A stretch of DNA of 11,446 bases from Bacteroidota bacterium (GTDB taxonomy: Bacteria; Bacteroidota; Bacteroidia; Flavobacteriales; Flavobacteriaceae), in assembly GCA_947468985.1 (NCBI GenBank), contig CANINJ010000037.1, forward strand, positions 1 through 11,446, in the 5' to 3' direction. A program made the translations under genes and the position numbers. Below the pieces are notes generated by a model. It was given only the letters and a program-made list of their open reading frames with translations, was not told the DNA's origin and made no database searches. Positions 6,553 to 11,446 of this stretch are shown here, in pieces (within the stretch, counting starts at the first letter, position 1; each line of letters starts with the position of its first letter).

Positions 6553-7074
6553 ATGGAAACTACAAAATTAATTGAATTATTAAGTTATACTTTACCAGCA
6601 GTAATTACAGGGGTTGTTGCCTATTATTTTTTTGATTTACATACAAAAAATGAAGAAGGAAGACGTCGCTTTTTACTTAATAAAGAAGCTCAAAAAGACG
6701 CGTTGCCAATTCGTTTGCAAGCTTTTGAACGTATGACTTTATTTTTAGAACGAATAAATCTTGCTAAATTACTAATTCGAATTACTCCAATATCTGAAGA
6801 TAAAAACGATTATGAAAACTATGTAATTGCACAAATTGAGCAAGAATTTGATCACAATTTAACGCAACAAATTTATATGTCAGATGAATGTTGGACTATA
6901 ATTGTTACGGCTAAAAACGCTACAATTCAAATGATTAGAAGAGCAAATTTAAGCGATAGTGTTGACAATGCAAACAAATTACGTGAAGTGATTTTGAATG
7001 ATTTAATGGACAAGCAATCCCCAAGTAACGCTGCTTTGGCGTACATCAAAAATGAAGTCAGCTTGATGTGGTAA
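6553..7074 (+). CDS. Membrane-anchored protein of unknown function (173 aa)
   Basis: I do not recognise a named family with confidence. The protein has one clear N-terminal membrane segment (about residues 9-28, LSYTLPAVITGVVAYYFFDL) without a cleavage site. It is followed by a charged stretch (HTKNEEGRRRFLLNKEAQKD, 30-49) and a mostly helical soluble domain. The basic stretch right after the membrane segment suggests a cytoplasmic C-terminal domain. The motif LPIRLQAFERMTLFLERI (51-68) looks well conserved in character and may be the core of the domain. Acidic and asparagine-rich parts fill the middle. It is divergent from the TauE-type gene and convergent with the M1 peptidase gene, with only 4 nt between the stops. 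The codon usage and length look like a real gene. I recall similar unnamed proteins in flavobacteria, but this is memory, not a search. Confidence 0.85.
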   Translation: METTKLIELLSYTLPAVITGVVAYYFFDLHTKNEEGRRRFLLNKEAQKDALPIRLQAFERMTLFLERINLAKLLIRITPISEDKNDYENYVIAQIEQEFDHNLTQQIYMSDECWTIIVTAKNATIQMIRRANLSDSVDNANKLREVILNDLMDKQSPSNAALAYIKNEVSLMW

Positions 7075-7078
7075 TTTA

Positions 7079-9142
7079 TTATTTTTCTGCTAATAATCGT
7101 TGCAATTGAGTTTTTTCATTATCCGGAAGTTCCAATAAAAGACTTTCAAAATAGCTTCTCACATTCTGATTCTTCAATAACAACCGAATTTTCTCTCTGC
7201 CAAATTTCGAGAATTGCCATTTATGACTGGTCAAGGAATTTACTAAAAAAGGTAATACATTTTTGTCTTTTTCGTTTATAAAAAGTAAATTTTCCAAGGC
7301 ATTTTGACGAATGGAACTTTCAAATTTTGGCGAACAATAACTTAGCAATTCATCATAGAATTTGGCTTTGTTATCCAATTCATACTCTTTCGTTCCAAGC
7401 GCTAAGATCAGCCACAGAATACGAAGATTTTTATCATTGAAACCAACCCATTCTTTTGATTTTTCGAGGTACTTTATTTGGTCTTCGGGAAATTGCGACC
7501 ACAATGAATTAAGCGCAACTTCCCTTGTAATATATGATTTATCATCCAATAAAGTCTCAAATTCCACTTTGAATTCTAACGGGATTTTTGGTGTTGTATT
7601 TGCAATTGCTTGCCGAACATTTACTTCATTTGTAGCCATTGCTAAACGTAAAAGCGCTGCTTTATCAGCAAATGTAACGTTCTCAATTTGGTAAATAATT
7701 TCTTCTTTTATTGGAAAATACGCATCCGATTGCATTGTTTTTACGAAGACATCTTGCTTTTCTACAAACGGCTTATTCCTAAGTTTTTGAATTTCTAATA
7801 ACGCCTTTATAGATTCTTTTTTAGACAGTAATTCTGTAGCTTTTTGATTGTCAAAACCAGGACTTTCTAACCATTTTAATTTAAAAGTATCCACATGGTA
7901 TTTGGAAACTTTTCTTATTTCATCCAAGAAATCATCTGTATTTACATTTTTAAAAGAATACTTTTTCAAATAGTTTCGCACCGCTTTCCGAAAAACGTCT
8001 GCTCCTACTCCTTCTCGCAAAACATGCAAAGCCCAAGCTCCCTTTTGATAAAACGATAAAGAACTAGCTTTTTCATTCAAAATCGGAATCGTATCTGTTT
8101 TGGAAACCGACTTCAATTGCTGCGAAATAGAGTATAATTTATAATAAAAATAATCCGTGCCAAATACTTCTTTCTCTGCCAATAAAGCGTAATACGTTGC
8201 AAATCCTTCCTGCAACCAATGGTGTTTTCCACTTTCTGCAGTTACCAAATCTCCAAACCATTGGTGCGCCAATTCGTGTGCATTTACGTTTACATAATTT
8301 TTATCTTCAAACCCAATTTCATCAACTACAAAATCTCTTGAAAAAACCGTTGCCGAAGTATTTTCCATTCCTGCATACAAAAAATCGCGAACGGGAATTT
8401 GCTTATAAACTTCCCAAGGGTACTTCACTCCTATTTCCTTTTCAAAAAAATTAAAGATAGTTTTAGAATAACGATACGTTGGTTCAAACTTTGAAACATC
8501 TTCGTTTTCAATATAAAAACGCAATGGAATTCCACTCTTGGACTTCTCGTTTTGGACTTCAAATTTCCCAATGGTAAGCATCAAAAGGTAACTGCTCATT
8601 GGTTTTTCCATTCTATAATGCCAATCAATTGTTGTGGGATTTACTGTTTTATTATCTAAAACTCCATTGGAAATTACTTGAAAGTTTTTATCAAAATTGA
8701 CATCCAAATTGAAAATTACTTTTTCATTGGCATCATCAAAACTTGGAAACCAATTACTCGTATATTTCCCTTGCCCTTGCGTCCAAATTTGAAGATTTTC
8801 ATCTACTCCAACAAAATACATTGTTTGCTTCGGCTTAGCCAAATAATTAAAAGTCAAGGTGTTTTTACCCATTTTATAACCTTCAAAAAGGGCGATTTTC
8901 TTCCCTGAATTTTTATAATTAACAGCAACATTATTAATTTTAAAATTCGTAAAAGTCATATTTTGAGCATCAATTTTTATGGTATCTATTGCGCTTCTGA
9001 CTTCAAAATCATACGTAACTTCCCCAGAAACTGATTTCTCAATTGTATTGATTTCAATTTTACCCAATACCGATTTGAAATCAACAAATTTGGTTTGCTG
9101 GGCAAATGAAAAACTGGAAAGTAAAAGGAATAGATACTTCAT
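7079..9142 (-). CDS. Secreted M1 family metallopeptidase (gluzincin aminopeptidase, 687 aa)
   Basis: Zinc aminopeptidase of family M1 that removes N-terminal residues from peptides, probably in the periplasm. The start is placed at 9142 because MKYLFLLLSSFSFAQQ is a short classic signal peptide, with likely cleavage after SFA. A start at 9190 would bury it behind 16 polar residues and overlap the upstream gene. The zinc site is HELAH (289-293) plus E312 in HHWLQEGFA, with the correct 18-residue spacing. The substrate-binding motif is AGMEN (257-261) instead of the usual GAMEN. Y365 in SFYQKGAWALH is the likely catalytic tyrosine. An N-terminal beta domain precedes the catalytic core, and a helical, HEAT-like C-terminal region (from about 440) follows. 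It starts 2 nt after the DUF1697 stop, so the two are surely co-transcribed. The native substrate is unknown. Confidence 0.93.
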   Translation of the reverse strand: MKYLFLLLSSFSFAQQTKFVDFKSVLGKIEINTIEKSVSGEVTYDFEVRSAIDTIKIDAQNMTFTNFKINNVAVNYKNSGKKIALFEGYKMGKNTLTFNYLAKPKQTMYFVGVDENLQIWTQGQGKYTSNWFPSFDDANEKVIFNLDVNFDKNFQVISNGVLDNKTVNPTTIDWHYRMEKPMSSYLLMLTIGKFEVQNEKSKSGIPLRFYIENEDVSKFEPTYRYSKTIFNFFEKEIGVKYPWEVYKQIPVRDFLYAGMENTSATVFSRDFVVDEIGFEDKNYVNVNAHELAHQWFGDLVTAESGKHHWLQEGFATYYALLAEKEVFGTDYFYYKLYSISQQLKSVSKTDTIPILNEKASSLSFYQKGAWALHVLREGVGADVFRKAVRNYLKKYSFKNVNTDDFLDEIRKVSKYHVDTFKLKWLESPGFDNQKATELLSKKESIKALLEIQKLRNKPFVEKQDVFVKTMQSDAYFPIKEEIIYQIENVTFADKAALLRLAMATNEVNVRQAIANTTPKIPLEFKVEFETLLDDKSYITREVALNSLWSQFPEDQIKYLEKSKEWVGFNDKNLRILWLILALGTKEYELDNKAKFYDELLSYCSPKFESSIRQNALENLLFINEKDKNVLPFLVNSLTSHKWQFSKFGREKIRLLLKNQNVRSYFESLLLELPDNEKTQLQRLLAEK

Positions 9143-9144
9143 TT

Positions 9145-9690
9145 TTATTTCTCTTCGTACATTTTTAATAATTGCGTCACTGTATTCCAATTCCGAATTG
9201 TCGCCGTTAGATTCAGTTTTTTCTCAATGTATTTTTGATCTAACCTCGTTTTTCCAGCGCCAATATCATATTTTATAAAGATTCTCGTTCCATAAATTCG
9301 GGCTTCATCAGGCTTGAATTGACTAATTTTCAAATCATTGATATTCTCACTTCGCAATTCTTTGGAAACAAAAGCAACGTATAGTTTTTTAAAATCTACC
9401 TCTTTATCTTTCAAAAAAGTATTATTACTAAAACAAGCTTCTAAATCGGATTTTCCAATAACAATAATGGGTACATCGTGACCAAAAACCTTGAAAATTT
9501 CTTGCTTAATAACAAAACCAACTTTCGCTGCACTTTCCTCATCGGTATCCACAAAAACATTTCCCGATTGTATGTAAGTTTCCACGTTTTGAAAACCTAT
9601 TTTTTCTAAAGTAGTTTTCAAAGCATCCATTTTTATCATATTATGCCCAGAAACATTGATGCCACGAAGAAGTGCGAGATGAGTTGTCAT
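9145..9690 (-). CDS. DUF1697 domain protein (181 aa)
   Basis: Small soluble protein of the widespread DUF1697 family, whose function is unknown. The family signature is intact at the N-terminus: LALLRGINVSGHNMIKM (5-21), followed by LKTTLEKIGFQNVETYIQSG (24-43) and NVFVD. The full length of 181 residues is normal. There is no signal peptide, so it should be cytoplasmic, unlike the secreted M1 peptidase encoded 2 nt downstream. The tight spacing means shared transcription and perhaps translational coupling, but no functional link between the two is evident. A TAnnTTTG box with a TTG element upstream (9711-9742) fits as the promoter for both genes. Confidence 0.93.
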   Translation of the reverse strand: MTTHLALLRGINVSGHNMIKMDALKTTLEKIGFQNVETYIQSGNVFVDTDEESAAKVGFVIKQEIFKVFGHDVPIIVIGKSDLEACFSNNTFLKDKEVDFKKLYVAFVSKELRSENINDLKISQFKPDEARIYGTRIFIKYDIGAGKTRLDQKYIEKKLNLTATIRNWNTVTQLLKMYEEK

Positions 9691-9710
9691 TATTTATATT
9701 TTTAATGTTT

Positions 9711-9742
9711 CAAAGATATTGTGTTTAAGCTTTATTTCACAA
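9711..9742 (-). promoter_or_regulatory. Candidate promoter of the DUF1697-M1 peptidase operon
   Basis: On the minus strand TATCTTTG (9711-9718) fully matches the -7 consensus TAnnTTTG. A TTG (9740-9742) lies 21 nt upstream, within the range for the -33 element. The predicted start near 9707 gives a leader of about 17 nt. This is the best two-part promoter in the window. Confidence 0.6.
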
Positions 9743-9794
9743 TAATAATTCAAATACTTATTCCTACACATTTTCAAATTTCCAAACAAAAAAC

Positions 9795-9802
9795 TATCTT
9801 CG
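9795..9802 (+). promoter_or_regulatory. Candidate -7 promoter box of recG (TATCTTCG), leaderless or nearly so
   Basis: TATCTTCG differs from TAnnTTTG at one of six fixed positions and ends 4 nt before the recG ATG (9807). With the usual spacing, transcription would start at or next to the start codon. No clear -33 TTTG is present; TTTC occurs at about the right place (9772-9775). Confidence 0.4.
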
Positions 9803-9806
9803 CAAG

Positions 9807-11446
9807 ATGCAAAATAACCTACTTCAAACTCCCATTGAATACTTGAAAGGCGTTGGCCCTCAACGGGGTGATTTGTTGCGAAAAGAATTGGGCATTCACA
9901 AATACCAAGATTTAATAAATTTTTATCCCAATCGGTATATTGACCGCACCCGCTATTATAGAATCAATGAATTAGACAATAATAGTACTGAAGTTCAATT
10001 GATTGGAAAAATAATAAATATAAAAACTGTTGAGCCTGCCAAAGGAAAAAAACGTTTGGTTGCCACTTTTGTAGATGCAACTGGGCAAATGGAATTGGTT
10101 TGGTTTCAAGGTCAAAAATGGGTTCGGGAGAGTTTAGAATTGAATGTTTCCATCGTAATTTTCGGAAAATGTGCGTCATTTGGAAATGTCTATAATATGG
10201 CACATCCTGAAATTGAGTTACTTTCGGAACACAAGCAAAGTTTGCGCTCGGCGATGCAACCCGTTTATCCATCAACGGAAACCCTTTCAAATCGTGGAAT
10301 TACGAATCGCACGGTTAACAAATTAATGCAGCAGTTGTTTCAAGAAACACAGGCATTATTTTCAGAAACCTTGCCCGATTATCTGATGAACGAGTTGAAA
10401 TTGGTTTCCAAAAAAGAAGCCCTTTTCAATATTCATTTTCCCAAAAGCGGAGAAGCATTGGCGAAAGCCCAATTCCGATTGAAATTTGAAGAATTATTTT
10501 TCATCCAATTGCAATTAATCACTAAAAACTTAGTCCGCAAACATAAAATTAAAGGGCACGCATTTGAAAAAGTTGGTGAATTATTTTCTGATTTTTTTGC
10601 CAATCACCTGCCATTTGAATTGACAAATGCTCAAAAAAGAGTCATCAAAGAAATCCGAAATGACATGGGTTATCCTGCCCAAATGAACAGATTATTGCAA
10701 GGTGACGTTGGTTCTGGAAAAACAATTGTGGCGTTTATGAGTATGCTCTTGGCTTTGGATAACGGCTTCCAAGCCTGCTTAATGGCACCCACAGAAATAC
10801 TCGCAAACCAACATTTTATAGGTTTATCAGAATTGGCTAAAACCTTAAATATCAATATAAAGAAACTTACAGGCTCGTCCAAAACTTCAGAGAGGAAAAT
10901 CATTCACGAAGAGTTAGAAAACGGAACTTTGCAAATCCTAATTGGAACCCACGCACTTTTAGAAGACAAGGTTAAATTTCATAATTTAGGATTGGCAATC
11001 ATTGACGAGCAACACCGTTTTGGCGTTGAGCAACGATCAAAATTGTGGAAGAAAAACGATATTCCGCCTCACGTTTTGGTGATGACCGCAACCCCAATTC
11101 CACGAACTTTGGCGATGAGTTTGTACGGAGATTTAGACATTTCATTGATAGACGAATTACCACCAGGCAGAAAACCAATTCAAACCGTGCATCGATACGA
11201 TTCAAATCGGTTGAATGTAATGGCTTTCGTTAGCGACCAAATTGCTTTAGGACGACAAATTTATGTGGTTTATCCCTTAATTCAGGAATCTGAAAAAATG
11301 GATTTCAAAGATTTAATGGACGGCTACGACAACATTTCCCGTGATTTTCCGCTACCAAAATACGCTATTTCCATTCTTCATGGAAAGATGAAAGCTGCCG
11401 AAAAAGACTTCGAAATGCAGCGGTTTTCCGAAGGGAAAACCAATAT
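9807..11446 (+). CDS. recG: ATP-dependent DNA helicase RecG (N-terminal 546 aa; 3' end outside window)
   Basis: Superfamily 2 double-strand DNA translocase that reverses stalled replication forks and branch-migrates Holliday junctions. Translation from ATG 9807 is open to the window edge. The start MQNNLLQTPIEYLKGVGPQR is typical of RecG, and the GVGP element marks the N-terminal part. An OB-fold wedge follows at about residues 60-130 (VQLIGKIINIKTVEP, then VDATGQMELVWFQGQKW). Next comes the helicase core: Walker A GDVGSGKT (299-306), APTEILANQH, DEQH box (400-403) in IIDEQHRFGVEQR, and TATPIPRTLA (427-436). The second RecA-like domain has begun (IYVVYPLIQESEKM), and the frame is cut in SEGKTN. 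RecG is usually about 700 residues, so roughly 150 are missing. It is divergent from DUF1697, with a 116-bp spacer. Confidence 0.96.
   Translation, partial: MQNNLLQTPIEYLKGVGPQRGDLLRKELGIHKYQDLINFYPNRYIDRTRYYRINELDNNSTEVQLIGKIINIKTVEPAKGKKRLVATFVDATGQMELVWFQGQKWVRESLELNVSIVIFGKCASFGNVYNMAHPEIELLSEHKQSLRSAMQPVYPSTETLSNRGITNRTVNKLMQQLFQETQALFSETLPDYLMNELKLVSKKEALFNIHFPKSGEALAKAQFRLKFEELFFIQLQLITKNLVRKHKIKGHAFEKVGELFSDFFANHLPFELTNAQKRVIKEIRNDMGYPAQMNRLLQGDVGSGKTIVAFMSMLLALDNGFQACLMAPTEILANQHFIGLSELAKTLNINIKKLTGSSKTSERKIIHEELENGTLQILIGTHALLEDKVKFHNLGLAIIDEQHRFGVEQRSKLWKKNDIPPHVLVMTATPIPRTLAMSLYGDLDISLIDELPPGRKPIQTVHRYDSNRLNVMAFVSDQIALGRQIYVVYPLIQESEKMDFKDLMDGYDNISRDFPLPKYAISILHGKMKAAEKDFEMQRFSEGKTN

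Noticed and set aside
7078..7097. ATTATT/AATAAT hairpin between convergent genes as a terminator
   Set aside because: The stem is six A-T pairs with an 8-nt loop, too weak, and most of it lies inside the peptidase coding end.
9143..9190. N-terminal extension of the M1 peptidase by 16 residues
   Set aside because: It would place polar residues ahead of a clear signal peptide and overlap the end of the DUF1697 gene; the ATG at 9142 fits both signal peptide and spacing.
9964..10290. 108-codon open frame on the minus strand
   Set aside because: It lies wholly inside the OB-fold region of recG on the plus strand; no family resemblance.
1..11446. Mobile element, CRISPR array, toxin-antitoxin or defence system
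   Set aside because: No regularly spaced repeats, transposase or integrase motifs, or defence domains are visible on either strand; the genes are ordinary core genes.

Overview
The window looks like chromosomal housekeeping DNA from a member of the Bacteroidota, most likely the family Flavobacteriaceae and close to Flavobacterium. The reasons are low G+C content, almost no Shine-Dalgarno sequences, repeated TAnnTTTG boxes (the Bacteroidota -7 promoter element) a short distance before start codons, and proteins with a flavobacterial flavour, such as a DnaX without the zinc-binding cysteines. No phage, IS element, CRISPR array or defence cassette is visible.

Layout. 1-197 (minus): 5' part of the RNase P RNA gene, running off the left edge. 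315-602 (plus): small conserved protein of unknown function. 603-837: non-coding, with an imperfect hairpin, a tandem palindrome, AT-rich short repeats and a promoter box. 838-2603 (plus): dnaX, split into two frames by a run of ten A residues. 2615-3235 and 3261-5585 (minus): a yciO-type gene downstream of a UvrD/PcrA helicase gene, probably one operon. 5687-6457 (minus): TauE/SafE-type permease. 6553-7074 (plus): small membrane-anchored protein of unknown function. 7079-9142 and 9145-9690 (minus): DUF1697 gene followed 2 nt later by a secreted M1 metallopeptidase gene. 9807-11446 (plus): recG, cut by the right edge.

How the genes relate. DnaX (clamp loader), UvrD/PcrA (repair helicase) and RecG (fork-reversal helicase) all act in DNA replication and repair, but they are in separate transcription units. 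YciO belongs to the YrdC/Sua5 fold family linked to tRNA modification, and RNase P matures tRNA 5' ends. The rest is transport (TauE), extracytoplasmic peptide breakdown (M1) and unknowns.

Most notable signal: dnaX carries the heptamer A AAA AAG (1902-1908) inside an A10 run. The zero frame stops five codons after the start of the final AAG, giving a gamma-like 361-residue protein, and the -1 frame runs on to a 588-residue tau. This is the reverse of E. coli, where the zero frame makes tau. It could be programmed ribosomal frameshifting, transcriptional slippage or a homopolymer sequencing error; the sequence alone does not decide. I see no clearly novel multi-gene system in this window.
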